Positions 1 to 9,412 are shown, counted from the first letter of the stretch. The stretch: 64,000 nt of DNA from Candidatus Hadersleviella danica (GCA_016711405.1 JADJSZ010000004.1:124001-188000), one strand, 5' to 3'. The notes: generated by a model not told the origin, from the sequence alone. Program-made: numbers and translations.

Positions 1-116
1 ACGATGGGTGCGGTGGTGGGTTCGGCCGTGGTGGGCTGGCAAGCGGCCAGCCACGCAAGGGCGGCCGTCAGCACCCACAGCAGTTGTCTTGGTCTAAGTA
101 CCTTGTGAAAAATCAT
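1..116 (-). CDS. Lipoprotein N-terminus, truncated by window edge
   Basis: The reverse strand encodes 38 residues from an ATG at 116-114. A basic N-region (HKVLRPRQ) is followed by a hydrophobic stretch and the lipobox LAAC, with the acylated Cys at residue 26. A Thr/Pro-rich tail (QPTTAEPTTAP) comes next, typical of the linker of exported lipoproteins. An AAGAGG-like ribosome site lies a few bases upstream of the ATG. The gene leaves the window at base 1, so its function cannot be told. Extracytoplasmic solute-binding proteins of this organism (compare the gene at 27574-28893) begin in the same way, so that is one guess. Confidence 0.7.
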   Translation of the reverse strand, partial: MIFHKVLRPRQLLWVLTAALAWLAACQPTTAEPTTAPI

Positions 117-218
117 GACCTCTTATCCTTAGCGGGCTATGCTACTGGTTAACCCGTGGCACATTTTACCCCGTTGTGGGTGAACATGGTAGAATCCCAG
201 AGGTGGAGGGGGGCTGAG

Positions 219-253
219 AAAGTAAAAAATAAAAAGTTAAAAGTAAAAAGTGG
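219..253. repeat. Heptamer-type tandem repeat, AGTAAAA family
   Basis: Tandem variants of AGTAAAA/AGTTAAA lie in the gap before the thioredoxin-cyclophilin gene. The same family reappears at 19885-19912, 40891-40962 and 60677-60742. Confidence 0.6.
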
Positions 254-326
254 GGTCAGTAGGGTTGTAATCAGTTAGCCAGCCAAGAGCTGATAACACA
301 CCGCTGACCCCTCAAAGGAGAACAAG

Positions 327-1673
327 ATGAAACGTTGGTTTTTATTAACGGCCGTAATCATGATGCTGTGGCTTGTCGCCTGTGGCGCACCCTCTAACCC
401 CATTGACCCAGCCGCCACCGCCGACCCCGAAACGGCCGAACAAGCCATCACCACCGAAACCGAGGTGGAGGGTGAGGCAGGAGCCGTCGAAGTAGAAGGA
501 AACGAGACAGAGAGCGCAACTACCAATGAACCAGCGGCCGTGGTTAACACCACAGGGGCGCAGAGCAACCTCACCCCGCTGGCCAGCCCAGCGGCCGATA
601 TTCCCACGGCCGCCCAAGTTCGCACAGGCGATTGGATTAAAGGCGCGGAAGACCCCATCTTAACCGTTGTCGAGTATGCCGACTTCCAATGCCCAGCTTG
701 CTCGGCCGTTAGCCCCATGCTCAAGCAACTGGTCGAGACTTACCCCGACGAAGTGCAAGTGATTTATCGCCACTTCCCGCTGGTCAACATCCACGACAAA
801 GCGCATTTGGCCGCCCAAGCGGCCGAGGCGGCAGGGGCACAGGGACAATTTTGGCCCTTCCACGATGCCATCTTCGCCAATTTCAACGAATTTAGCGCCC
901 TTGACCCCAGCGAAGCCACCGAATTCTTCGTGCGCCTCGCCCAAGACACGGGGCTAGACGGGGAGCAATTGCGAGCCGATCTCGAGAATGGCACGTATGA
1001 ACCCTATGTCGAATCGGTTTACCAAGAAGCTGTGGGGTTGGGTTTGCCCGGCACCCCATCGCTCATTGTCAATGGCGAATTGATTCAGGGCGGCACACCA
1101 CCCTATGAAGCATGGGTGGAATACCTGACCCTGTTGCGCGAAACGGCCAGCCTCGAGGAAATGCAATACGATGCGCCCCCTGAAATGACCATTGATGAGA
1201 GCAAGCAATACTTTGCCACTGTCACACTGGAAAGCGGGGATTCATTTGTCATCGAGTTATATCCCCAATCGGCTCCCCTCACAGTGAATAGCTTTGTCTT
1301 TTTGGCGGCCGAAGGCTGGTTTGATGGCGTGACATTCCACCGCGTTCTGCCCGGCTTTGTCGCCCAAACAGGCGACCCAACGGGTACGGGCATGGGCGGC
1401 CCCGGCTACGCCATCCCCAACGAAGTGGACCCCGCCCTGACCCATGCCGATACAGGCATTGTGGCGATGGCCAACTCGGGGCCAGACACGAATGGCAGTC
1501 AATGGTACATCACCCTTGGCGATGCCTCCTTTTTAGATGGCGGCTATACGATTTTCGGCCGTGTCATTGAAGGCATGGAAACTGTCCAAAGCATCACCCC
1601 CCGCGACCCATCCACTAACCCCAACGCCCCCGCTGGTGATAAAATCGTCAGCATTGTTGTTGAAGAACGGTAG
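327..1673 (+). CDS. Secreted lipoprotein: DsbA-like thioredoxin fused to cyclophilin PPIase
   Basis: The 448-residue protein combines disulfide exchange and prolyl isomerisation in one envelope-anchored chain, presumably for folding exported proteins. It starts with a lipoprotein signal (LVAC, Cys19) and an acidic Glu/Thr-rich linker to about residue 105. A DsbA/thioredoxin_4 domain follows, with the active site CPAC at 122-125 and a cis-Pro motif GTPS. A cyclophilin domain occupies about 290-448 and shows FHRVLPGFVAQTGD and GMGGPGYAIPNE. The start is supported by AGGAG about 7 bases upstream. Both domains are family assignments from motifs. Their cooperation in folding is inference. The window has two further cyclophilins at 16998-18504. 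Confidence 0.9.
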   Translation: MKRWFLLTAVIMMLWLVACGAPSNPIDPAATADPETAEQAITTETEVEGEAGAVEVEGNETESATTNEPAAVVNTTGAQSNLTPLASPAADIPTAAQVRTGDWIKGAEDPILTVVEYADFQCPACSAVSPMLKQLVETYPDEVQVIYRHFPLVNIHDKAHLAAQAAEAAGAQGQFWPFHDAIFANFNEFSALDPSEATEFFVRLAQDTGLDGEQLRADLENGTYEPYVESVYQEAVGLGLPGTPSLIVNGELIQGGTPPYEAWVEYLTLLRETASLEEMQYDAPPEMTIDESKQYFATVTLESGDSFVIELYPQSAPLTVNSFVFLAAEGWFDGVTFHRVLPGFVAQTGDPTGTGMGGPGYAIPNEVDPALTHADTGIVAMANSGPDTNGSQWYITLGDASFLDGGYTIFGRVIEGMETVQSITPRDPSTNPNAPAGDKIVSIVVEER

Positions 1674-1674
1674 G

Positions 1675-1767
1675 TTATGGGTTATTGGTTACTGGTTATT
1701 CGTTATTGAATGGTCTACCAACCCCACTAACGAGTAACCAATAACCAATAACGAGTAACGAGTAACG
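1675..1767. repeat. Inverted heptamer array (GGTTATT / TAACCAA family)
   Basis: A left arm of 7-bp units (GGTTATT, GGTTACT, GGTTATT) faces a right arm of TAACCAA and TAACGAG units. They can fold into a hairpin between two genes. The right arm runs to within a few bases of the next start codon, leaving no Shine-Dalgarno. Confidence 0.75.
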
Positions 1768-1771
1768 CCCC

Positions 1772-2491
1772 ATGTCCCACTTTCGCTCACTCTTCTTTTT
1801 TTGTGCCGTTTTGCTCCTGCCGTTGCTGGCTTGCGGCCCCATTCCAGAGTGGGACGGGGCGATTAGTTTGGGTGGCGAGCCAACCCCAGAGCCAACGTCC
1901 ACCCCACAAGGGGATACGATTCACTTCCAAACACTCACTTATCGGGTGAGTTTGCTGGAGGGGGAGACGATACCGGGCACGACGATGACTTACATCGGCC
2001 GTAGCAACGATGCCTATGAGGTGCGGATTGATGGGTTGGCCGCGTTTAAGCAAGCGGCCGATTCGTTGGCATGGAAAGGGGCGATTGCGCCGGGCGTTAT
2101 CGGCCGTTACAACCTGCGCCTGACCACCACCATTTTGGGCGAACTATTCGCCGCTGGCCCCGTCGAAATTACCGTCCTCAACCCCTTCCCCATCCAATTG
2201 CCCAGCAACTACGAGCCATCGGGCACGCTCGTCTTTAACGAAATTGTGGCGCAATACTATGTGCCCGTCGGCCATGCCATCCCCGGCACCACCCTCATTT
2301 ATGCGGGCCAACAGGAGCAGGGCGCGGAATTATCGGGCACGGCCGATTACCCCTATTATTCCCAAGGGGATTCGTTGCGCTGGACAGGCCAACTGCTGGA
2401 AAACGTCGTCTTGCGCTACAACCTGCGCATCCTCACTATCAGCGAAGAAGGCATCCGCGTCGCAGGCACGGCCGAGTTGTGGGTGAGGTAG
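1772..2491 (+). CDS. Lipoprotein with a tandemly duplicated domain
   Basis: The product has 239 residues. A lipoprotein signal ends at LLAC (Cys21), followed by a Thr/Pro linker. The mature part is two copies of one module of roughly 65-80 residues. Copy one has IPGTTMTYIG, then DSLAWKG and RYNLRLTT. Copy two has IPGTTLIYAG, then DSLRWTG and RYNLRILT. Each ends in a beta-rich strand (GPVEITV and GTAELWV). I do not recognise the domain. The duplicate strands suggest a beta-sandwich. The start is the only Met before the signal and is preceded by CGCCCC rather than a Shine-Dalgarno. It sits between the folding lipoprotein and a glycosidase on the same strand. Confidence 0.75.
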   Translation: MSHFRSLFFFCAVLLLPLLACGPIPEWDGAISLGGEPTPEPTSTPQGDTIHFQTLTYRVSLLEGETIPGTTMTYIGRSNDAYEVRIDGLAAFKQAADSLAWKGAIAPGVIGRYNLRLTTTILGELFAAGPVEITVLNPFPIQLPSNYEPSGTLVFNEIVAQYYVPVGHAIPGTTLIYAGQQEQGAELSGTADYPYYSQGDSLRWTGQLLENVVLRYNLRILTISEEGIRVAGTAELWVR

Positions 2492-2502
2492 TCTTTTAGT
2501 CT

Positions 2503-2562
2503 CTCAGTCGGTCAGCATTCAATCCGCAATCCCCATTCCCCATTCCGCAATCCCCATTCCCC
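2503..2562. repeat. Heptamer arrays (CTCAGTC and CCGCAAT/CCCCATT families)
   Basis: A short CTCAGTC/GGTCAGC run passes into CCGCAAT, CCCCATT, CCCCATT, CCGCAAT units. It fills the 75-base gap before the glycosidase and abuts its CCCATG start. Confidence 0.7.
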
Positions 2563-2566
2563 TCCC

Positions 2567-3995
2567 ATGCTTTCTTTCGACGAGGCTCGGCTCCAACTGC
2601 CCATTCCCATCTTGCCCGGCTACGGCCGTTGGGAAGAGATGTATTGGCGGGCATGGGAACTGGCGTGGCAACATTTGCGCCAGCCCACGGCCGAAAGCGG
2701 CCTTGTCGCTCCCTACCTCAACGCCTCCCGCCACGCCGATAGGCTGTTTATGTGGGATGCCGCGTTTATGGTGCAATTTGGCATCTACGGCCGTCATGCC
2801 TTCGATTTTATGGGCACGCTGGACAACATTTATGCCAAGCAACATGAAGACGGCTTCATCAGCCGTGAAATAAACAGCCAGACAGGGGAAGATTTGCACC
2901 TACCCTTCGACCCCAACGGCACAGGCCCCAATCTGTTGGCATGGGCAGAGTGGCGGCATTACCGCGTGGCGGGGGATGTGGAGCGGGTGGAGCGTGTTTT
3001 CCCCCATTTGCTCAAACTGTATCGCTGGTTTCGCGCTCACCGCACATGGCGAGATGGCCTCTATTGGGCCACAGGCGAAAGCAGTGGCATGACTAATCAA
3101 GAACGCATCCCCAACGGCCACCTGCACCACCAACATTGGGTCTGGGTTGATGCGTCGTTGCAGGCGGTGGTGAACTGTTTGGCTTTGCAACAGATGGCGT
3201 TGGCCTTGGGCCAGCAAAAAGCGGCCGAGGAGTTAGCGGCCGACCGCGCCCATCTGACCCGCACCATCAATGGCTTGCTGTGGAACGAACCCGCCAAGTT
3301 TTACCAAGACCTCAGCCCCCGTGGGGAGTTTAGCGGCATTAAGAGCATCGCCAGTTATTGGGCACTGCTCGACAAAGAACTCGTGCCGCCCGCCCGCTTG
3401 GAGCCATTTTTGCGCCACTTGCGCGAACCGAGCGCTTTTAGACGGCCGCACCCCATCCCCACCCTCTCGGCTGATAGCGCAGGCTATGATGCGGAAACGG
3501 GCGGCAATTGGCGGGGCGGTGTGTGGCCCGCCATGAACTTTATGCTCCTCAAGGGGGCTACGCACGGTGGAGCAACACGCCCTCGCTTTTGAGTTGGCCA
3601 CAACCCACCTGAACCATGTGGGGGAGGTTTTCGGCCAGACAAACACTTTTTGGGAGAATTACGCCCCCGAAACGGCCGTGGCTGGTCTGAATGCCCGCCC
3701 CGATTATGTCGGGTGGGCGGGTCTCAGCCCCATTGCCATTTTGCTAGAAGATGTGATTGGGGTGATGAGCGACTGGCCCCAGCGGCGGGTTATGTGGGAT
3801 AGGCGGCTCCAGTGCCAAGGGCATTACGGGGTGCAAAATTACCCCCTCGGCCCCGATTACGCGATTGATTTGCTGGGCGACGACGACATGATTTTCGTCA
3901 CGACCGAAGTCCCCTTCACCCTCGTCCTGCGCACCCCCGAACTGAGCCTGCAAAAAGCTATCTCCCCCGGTACCACGGAAATTCCGATTGGGTGA
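2567..3995 (+). CDS. GH63/MGH1-type glycoside hydrolase (one frame break)
   Basis: The likely role is cytoplasmic hydrolysis of an alpha-glucoside or glycerate glycoside by an (alpha/alpha)6-barrel enzyme. Frame one (2567-3592) shows RLFMWDAAFMVQFG, YWATGESSGMTNQER and ETGGNWRGGVWPAMNFMLLKG. The product continues in another frame to 3995 with LRTVEQHALAFELA and FWENYAPE, the family's C-terminal acidic motif. Reading GGGG instead of GGGGG at 3553-3557 restores one protein of about 475 residues, so a consensus error or recent mutation is likely. No signal peptide is visible. The GH13 amylase at 5158-7077 suggests a small carbohydrate region. The substrate is not determinable. Confidence 0.8.
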
Positions 3996-4022
3996 AGTGG
4001 GTTACGAGTTACTCGTTATTCG

Positions 4023-4353
4023 TTGTTGAACAGAAAGCAATTTACAGTGGTAAGAAAAAACGGCATACTGGAAAAATCTCCTCTTAGCCAATAAATGTTT
4101 ACGAATAGAGTATCTCAGCCCAACCTATGACGGCCGAGTTCATGACAAGAAAATGGCTGATGAATCACCCTACCCCTTACCAGCAGGAAGTCGTTTGATC
4201 CAAGATTTGGGGTTTGTGGCTTCAGTCTCGAGAAGTCCACGGTGATTATGCCCCATAAGAAACTACGAGGGGGGGGGAATTATCCTCTGAACAAAAAGCA
4301 GAAAACGGTGTCATCTCAAGCTATGGGGTGCGCGTGGAACATGTAATCTAAAT
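4023..4353 (+). pseudogene. IS5-type (DDE_Tnp_4-like) transposase remnant
   Basis: Joined across two or three frames, this gap encodes EQKAIYSGKKKRHT, then KNLLLANKCLRIEYLSPTYD, GRVHDKKMADE, PLPAGSRLIQDLGF, and finally EQKAENGVISSYGVRVEHVI. This is the C-terminal half of an IS5/DDE_Tnp_4 transposase, including the GRVHDK and EQKAEN...RVEH signatures. Frames change near 4070 and at a run of nine G at 4269-4277, and a stop interrupts the middle. The N-terminal half and recognisable terminal inverted repeats are absent. It lies beside an AT-richer gene, marking an old insertion point. Confidence 0.75.
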
Positions 4354-4375
4354 CCTTCATCTTTTCACGCCTAAA

Positions 4376-5110
4376 TTAGTCGAACGGGTTAATCTTTCCT
4401 AATTCAAGTTTCATCCCGCTAATCCCTGTCGCACACCCATAAAAATAGTGATGATATTCTACAGACAAGCCTTGGTAAGCTAACGCTTGCATCATACTGC
4501 GGCTATCACCAAATTTTTCGGTGTAAACACCAAGCATTCGATAATTTTCTGGGTTACCTAACAACAAACTACCAATGAGAGGAATAACCCGTTTGAGATA
4601 GAACATATACAGTTTTTGGAAAAACCAACCAGTTGGCACCGAAACTTCAATGATTGAAAAAACACCGTTGGGTTTAAGAATTCTCCGAATCTGTGCGGCC
4701 AAAATTTCCTTCTGTTCTTCCGAAAAAGTTTTTAAGCCAAACCCACAAATCACACAATCGGCACTTTCGTCGGCCAGCCCGTTTATCAACGCATTTTCTT
4801 TGATAATTTGAATGGTGAGATGGGGGAATTTGGCCGCTTGCTTTCTTGCACCATGTAGCATCCCTTGTGATAAATCAAGCGCCACTAACTGGCCATGCGG
4901 CGCAAGGCGAGGAGCAAGACTGCTCCAACACTCGCCCATCCCACACATTAAATCGCAAATTACCATACCCGCTTGAATGTCAATCTTGTTGACGAATTGT
5001 CTGCGCCACCGATGTGAAAAACCAAATGATGAAAGGTAATTGACCAATTCATAAGTTCCTGCCATTTCATCAAAAAGTTTTTCGACATAATCAGCATTGT
5101 AAATATCCAT
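4376..5110 (-). CDS. UbiE/COQ5-like SAM-dependent methyltransferase
   Basis: The 244-residue class I methyltransferase opens with FDEMAGTYELVNYLSSFGFSHRWRR, as in UbiE relatives. It has motif I as CDLMCGMGE, motif II around LVALDLSQGML and the post-motif PNGVFSIIEVS. Quinone or small-molecule C-methylation is a family guess. Motif I is CGMGE rather than GxGxG, so the substrate may differ from ubiquinone or menaquinone. The gene is visibly richer in A/T than its neighbours and contains no CGGCCG, which is frequent in most surrounding genes. It sits beside a transposase remnant. Acquisition by transfer is a reasonable inference. Confidence 0.8.
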   Translation of the reverse strand: MDIYNADYVEKLFDEMAGTYELVNYLSSFGFSHRWRRQFVNKIDIQAGMVICDLMCGMGECWSSLAPRLAPHGQLVALDLSQGMLHGARKQAAKFPHLTIQIIKENALINGLADESADCVICGFGLKTFSEEQKEILAAQIRRILKPNGVFSIIEVSVPTGWFFQKLYMFYLKRVIPLIGSLLLGNPENYRMLGVYTEKFGDSRSMMQALAYQGLSVEYHHYFYGCATGISGMKLELGKINPFD

Positions 5111-5157
5111 AGCATTTAGCTCATTTATGGCCTAAACCCGCACCACCAACCCACCCA

Positions 5158-7077
5158 CTATCCCAAGCCAACCCGGCGGGTTTGGTGATAAATGAGGGCG
5201 GGCCCACGCTGCATTCCTGGCCGCATATATCTCACCACCAACCCCTGCGGAGCCAACTCAAGGTCACCACGGCCGAGCAACACCTCAAAATCGGCCGTCT
5301 CCACAGGAATAAACGCCGCATCCAGCCACCCTTGGCGGTTAATCACCACCATAATTCGCTCCCCCTCATATTCCCGCACATACACCAGCGCATCATTGCT
5401 CTGCCCCGCCCACACCCCGCGCCAACTCCCCCAGCGCAACGCAGGATACTCCTTCCGCAAGCGAATCAACGTCTTGATAAACTCCCGCAAATCCACATCC
5501 CACGTCCCCCGCTAGTGCCACGGAAAGGCACGGCGGCTATCGGGGTCTCGTCCGCCCGTCATGCCAAGTTCCTCCCCATAATAAAGGCTGGGCACACCCG
5601 GCATGGTCAGCTTGAAGAGGGTAGCGAGGCGGAACCGCTCCGTTTGTTCGCCTGAGAGGTGGACAAAGCGGGGCACATCGTGGCTGGAGAGCAGGTTTTG
5701 GTTAACGGCCGTCACCTGTGGCGCATAGAGCGCCTCCAAACGGGTCAGGCCATCGAGCAGGGCACGGCCGTTAATCGTGCAACGCGCAAAATACCCCACA
5801 CACAAATCCCGAAACAGGTAATTCATCGTCGCATCGAACATATCCCCTTGGAGCCAAAAGCTGGTATTCCCCCAAATTTCGGCCAGCAAATACGCGTCTG
5901 GGTTGATGGCCAAACACGCCTTGCGAAAATCCACCCAAAAATCATCCACCACATGCTGGGCCACATCCATGCGCCAGCCATCCACCCCAAATTCGCGCAA
6001 CCAATGTTGCGCCACATCCAAAAAGTAGGCGCGGGTGGCGGGGTTGTTTTGGTTCAGCTTGGGCATGTTGATGACCCCAAACCACGCCTCGTAGCTGGGC
6101 TGGACGAGGGGGCCATCGCTGTCGCTCACCTCCACCACGGGCACGCCGCTGGTTTGGCGGAAGTTGGCAAACCAGTTCTCAAACCGCTCTTTTTCGGGAT
6201 GGTTCTCGAGGAGATGCGGCCGTAGCACGACCTGTACAGGCCAACTGTCAATCCGAAACCAATCTTTGTAGGGGGAATTAACGCCGTTTTGCACCACATC
6301 TTGGAACGGGGCAAATTGGGGGTAGCAATGGTTAAACGATGCGTCCAAGATGATTTTAATCCCATTGCGGTGCGCCGCTTCGACCAGCTCATGCAGGGCG
6401 GCATCCCCCCCAAAAGCGGGGTCCACATGGTAAAAATCCACAGCATCGTATTTGTGGTTGGAAAGGGCGGTGTTGATGGGGTTCAGGTAGATGATGTCTA
6501 TGCCCAAATCCACCAAATAATCTATGTTTTGGGCAATGCCGTGCAAATCGCCGCCTTGGAATTGGTAGACGGCTGGGCTGGTTCCCCACGGCACGGCATT
6601 GGCAGGAGTCGTTTCGGCACGGCCGCTGGCGAACCGCTCGGGGAAAATCTGGTACACCACCGCCCCCTTTACCCAGTCAGGCGTGGTAAACGGGGTGCTT
6701 TCGGCCAAATCGAGCGTAAACGGGGTTTCGACGGCATGGGTGAGGCCACGGCCGCCCCAATAGACGGCCGAATGGGCAGGCATACTCGGCCGCAAGAAGG
6801 CAAACGAGTAATTCAGGCGGGTTTGGGTGGGGGCAATGATGGCCTCCCAATAGCGGAAACGGCCGTCCTGCCCCACCTCCTGCATCGGCACAGCATTGGC
6901 CGTGCCGTCGTTGTAAATCAATACCGCGTCGCTCAAGTCGCTTTCGGCGTGCAGACGAAATTGGACACGGCCGTCGGGCAAGGGGTTGCAATGAGCGCGG
7001 TCGGCGGGGTTATAGCGCACGTCGCTGGCAAATAAATAGCCCAAACTGCCGTAGTACATGGATTCAGAAATGGTCAT
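5158..7077 (-). CDS. GH13 alpha-amylase/neopullulanase-like enzyme with in-frame TAG
   Basis: The likely role is hydrolysis of alpha-1,4/1,6 glucans or cyclodextrins. Residues 1-130 form a beta-sandwich N-domain. The catalytic barrel starts at DWVKGAVVYQIFPERFA and carries ILDASFNH, GVDGWRMDVAQH (nucleophile Asp), LLAEIWGN (acid Glu) and LLSSHDVPR (third Asp). At FPWH a TAG codon (5512-5514) ends the 521-residue frame. The same frame continues without shift as RGTWDVDLREFIK to 5158, the normal GH13 C-terminal domain. A single C-to-T change from CAG (Gln) would explain it. Full length would be about 639 residues with no export signal. Confidence 0.88.
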
Positions 7078-7400
7078 GGTAATTGTGAATGGTGAATTGC
7101 TAATTGTGAACGGTTATTGCTCGGTTAATTGTCAGCGGGCAAGGGGAATTGTCAATTAGCGTAGGCGGTATCTCTCAATCACCCCATTTCCCCAGATTGA
7201 CTAACACCCATTTTCAGCTTTTTCCCTAACCGCGAAAACCGTAAAAGACACAGCGCTTTCTTCGGCCTTTCTTCCGTCTTTTCCGTGCCTTCCGCGTTGA
7301 AATAAATTTATCAGCTAATCAAATCGCCCACTCAGTAGCGAATCTACCCAAATGCCAATAAACTAATACCCCACCAGAAAAACAACCCATCCCCAACCCA
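7078..7400. repeat. Intergenic repeats upstream of metZ
   Basis: The 320-base gap holds TTAATTG/GAATTGC-type heptamers at 7080-7155. At 7222-7312 lies an AACCGCGAAAAC...CTTCCGCGTT repeat also found at 12716-12797 and, in inverted form, at 21497-21570. I see no gene and no convincing riboswitch before metZ. Confidence 0.55.
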
Positions 7401-8579
7401 ATGCCCAACGAGCAACACCCCCAAACCAAAATGATTCGCACGAGCACGGCCGCTTCCCCCCACAGGGAACACGCCAGCTCCATCTACATGACCTCCAGCT
7501 TCACCTTCGACGATGCCGAACACGCCCGCGCATTGTTCGCCCGTGAACAAGAAGGGTACATCTACACCCGCTACGCCAACCCCAACGTCAGCGAATTTGT
7601 GGAAAAGATGTGCCAATTAGAAGGAGCCGAAGCAGGTGTGGCCGTCGCCTCAGGCATGTCGGCCGTCTTCACCGCCCTCGCGGGCCTGCTCAACAGCGGC
7701 GACCACGTACTGGCCAGCCGCTCCCTCTTCGGCTCCACCCACCAAATCCTCACCAACATCTTGCCCCGCTGGGGCATCGGCCACAGTTACGGCGAAATAA
7801 GCCAGCCCGAAAAATGGGCCGAACTCGTCCAGCCCAACACCCGGCTCTGCTTTGTCGAAACCCCCTCCAACCCCGCCCTCGATTTAATTGATTTGGCATG
7901 GCTGGGCGCGTTTTGCCGCGAACGAGATATTATTTTGGTGGTGGATAATGTGTTTGCTACGCCGATTTTGCAACGGCCGCTCACCCACGGCGCCCACCTA
8001 GTCATGCACTCCGCCACCAAATACATAGATGGCCAAGGGCGAGCCATTGGCGGCATTTTGGTGGGCGACAAACAATACATAGATGAGTTGGCCAATTTCA
8101 CCCGCCACACAGGGCCATCCCTCTCCCCCTTCAATGCGTGGCTATTCAGCAAAAGTTTAGAGACGCTCGAGTTGCGGATGGAACGCCATTGCGACAACGC
8201 CGAAAAAGTGTCCCACTTTTTAGAAGGGCATCCCCAAGTGGCATGGGTCAAGTACCCCCATCTGCCCAGCCACCCCCAATACGAACTGGCCAAACAGCAG
8301 ATGCGTCGCGGTGGGGGGATTGTGGCTTTTGAGGTGCAGGGGGGGCTGGAAAACGGCCGCGCCTTCCTCAACGCCCTGCAACTGTGCTCCCACACCGCCA
8401 ACTTGGGCGATTCACGCACCATCGCCACCCACCCCGCCAGCACCACTCACAGCTCCCTCACCGAAACAGCACGCCAAGCGGTCGGCATCACCCCCGGCCT
8501 CATCCGCATCTCCGTCGGCCTCGAACACCCCGCCGATGTCATGGCCGATATTCAACAAGCATTGGAAGCACTGGGTTAA
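7401..8579 (+). CDS. metZ: O-succinylhomoserine sulfhydrylase
   Basis: The enzyme is a PLP-dependent member of the Cys/Met metabolism family that makes homocysteine from an O-acylhomoserine and sulfide in the cytoplasm. Of its 392 residues, key motifs are YTRYANPN near the start, VASGMSAVFTALAG, ETPSNPALDL, VVDNVFATP, and the Schiff-base lysine in HSATKYIDGQGR. The DGQGR after the lysine is typical of MetZ rather than cystathionine gamma-synthase. SRTIATHPASTTHSSL is the C-terminal substrate loop. The start is uncertain: PNEQHPQTKM may be an extension, with Met11 before IRTSTAASPHREHASS as an alternative. No Shine-Dalgarno is visible. A methionine gamma-lyase is the main alternative. Confidence 0.85.
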   Translation: MPNEQHPQTKMIRTSTAASPHREHASSIYMTSSFTFDDAEHARALFAREQEGYIYTRYANPNVSEFVEKMCQLEGAEAGVAVASGMSAVFTALAGLLNSGDHVLASRSLFGSTHQILTNILPRWGIGHSYGEISQPEKWAELVQPNTRLCFVETPSNPALDLIDLAWLGAFCRERDIILVVDNVFATPILQRPLTHGAHLVMHSATKYIDGQGRAIGGILVGDKQYIDELANFTRHTGPSLSPFNAWLFSKSLETLELRMERHCDNAEKVSHFLEGHPQVAWVKYPHLPSHPQYELAKQQMRRGGGIVAFEVQGGLENGRAFLNALQLCSHTANLGDSRTIATHPASTTHSSLTETARQAVGITPGLIRISVGLEHPADVMADIQQALEALG

Positions 8580-8581
8580 AA

Positions 8582-8662
8582 GTCCCTCAGCCCCTCAGTC
8601 CCTCAGTCCTTCAGTCGGTCAGCTCTTCATTCCGCAATCCGCATTCCCCATTCCGCAATCCC
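8582..8662. repeat. Heptamer arrays (CTCAGTC and CCGCATT families)
   Basis: CCTCAGTC-type units (8583-8620) are followed by CCGCAAT, CCGCATT, CCCCATT, CCGCAAT (8630-8661). The second run touches the CCCATG start of the next gene. Confidence 0.7.
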
Positions 8663-9187
8663 ATGCTCCCCTCCCACCCTACCACCCAACTGCTCGAGGC
8701 CATTTTGTTTGCCGAAAAGGCGCACCGTGGCCAAGCCCGCAAAGGGGCTGAAAAACAACCCTACATCAGCCATCCCCTCGAGGTCATGTACTTGCTTTGG
8801 CAACACGGGGTGCGGGATGTGGTCGTGTTGTGCGCGGCCGTTTTACACGATACCATCGAAGACACGGCCGTTACCCCCACCGACATCGAGCGCCAATTTG
8901 GCTCCGAAATCCTCGCCCTTGTCCTCGAACTAACCGACGACAAAAGCCTGCCCAAAGCGGAACGCAAACGGCTCCAAGTGGTTCACGCCCCCCACAAATC
9001 GGCGGGCGCGGCCGCCATCAAAGCGGCCGACAAACTCTGCAACCTGCGCGATTTGCGCCGCACCCCGCCCGAAGATTGGACGGCCGAGCGGCGGCAAGAA
9101 TACACAGCATGGGCCGCCCAAGTCGTCGCCAATCTGCCCCCCATCCCCCCAGCCTCCAAACCGCCTTTGAGGAAGAGTTGGCAATGA
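8663..9187 (+). CDS. MESH1-like HD-domain hydrolase, possible (p)ppGpp hydrolase
   Basis: The 174-residue protein is a stand-alone HD domain of the RelA/SpoT hydrolase type. Motifs are KAHRGQARKG, YISHPLEV (metal His), AAVLHDTIEDT (HDxxED) and IKAADKLCNLRDL (metal Asp). It is about the length of MESH1 and lacks synthetase, TGS or ACT domains. Removal of the 3'-pyrophosphate of ppGpp, or of a related nucleotide, is inferred from the family. I chose the ATG at 8663 because upstream in-frame sequence is repeat DNA and overlaps metZ in another frame. The start context is AATCCCATG with no Shine-Dalgarno. Confidence 0.85.
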   Translation: MLPSHPTTQLLEAILFAEKAHRGQARKGAEKQPYISHPLEVMYLLWQHGVRDVVVLCAAVLHDTIEDTAVTPTDIERQFGSEILALVLELTDDKSLPKAERKRLQVVHAPHKSAGAAAIKAADKLCNLRDLRRTPPEDWTAERRQEYTAWAAQVVANLPPIPPASKPPLRKSWQ

Positions 9188-9412
9188 ACAATGAACAATG
9201 AACAAAGGGACGTTGGCAAGCATAGCCAATGACCAATAAGGCCATTTCCAAATTAACTATCTTGATGGATTGAGGTTTTTTAGACACGAATTTCACGAAT
9301 GACACGAATTTTCTCCTAATCAATTCCGTGAATTCCGTGAATTCCGTGTCTGTTTTTAATCCAATTGGACAATTATTTTCCCGAAACCACCTAACCAGTA
9401 ACCAATAACCCC
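9188..9412. repeat. Intergenic repeats (AATGAAC heptamers; ACACGAATTTCACG palindrome family)
   Basis: AATGAAC units lie at 9182-9205. At 9281-9355 an inverted repeat pairs GACACGAATTTCACGAAT with ATTCCGTGAATTCCGTGTC. The same element recurs at 10563-10640 and, shortened, at 13590-13640. TAACCAG/TAACCAA units end just before the next ATG. Confidence 0.7.

Noticed and set aside
5158..5514. TAG recoding (pyrrolysine or amber suppression)
   Set aside because: It is the only in-frame TAG seen in a conserved gene, and no Pyl genes or suppressor tRNA are visible. Mutation or error is simpler.
7078..7400. SAM-type riboswitch before metZ
   Set aside because: The gap is explained by repeat families, and I find no conserved SAM-aptamer core.
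8384..8662. N-terminal extension of the HD hydrolase overlapping metZ
   Set aside because: It reads metZ in another frame and repeat DNA. The family begins at the 8663 ATG.
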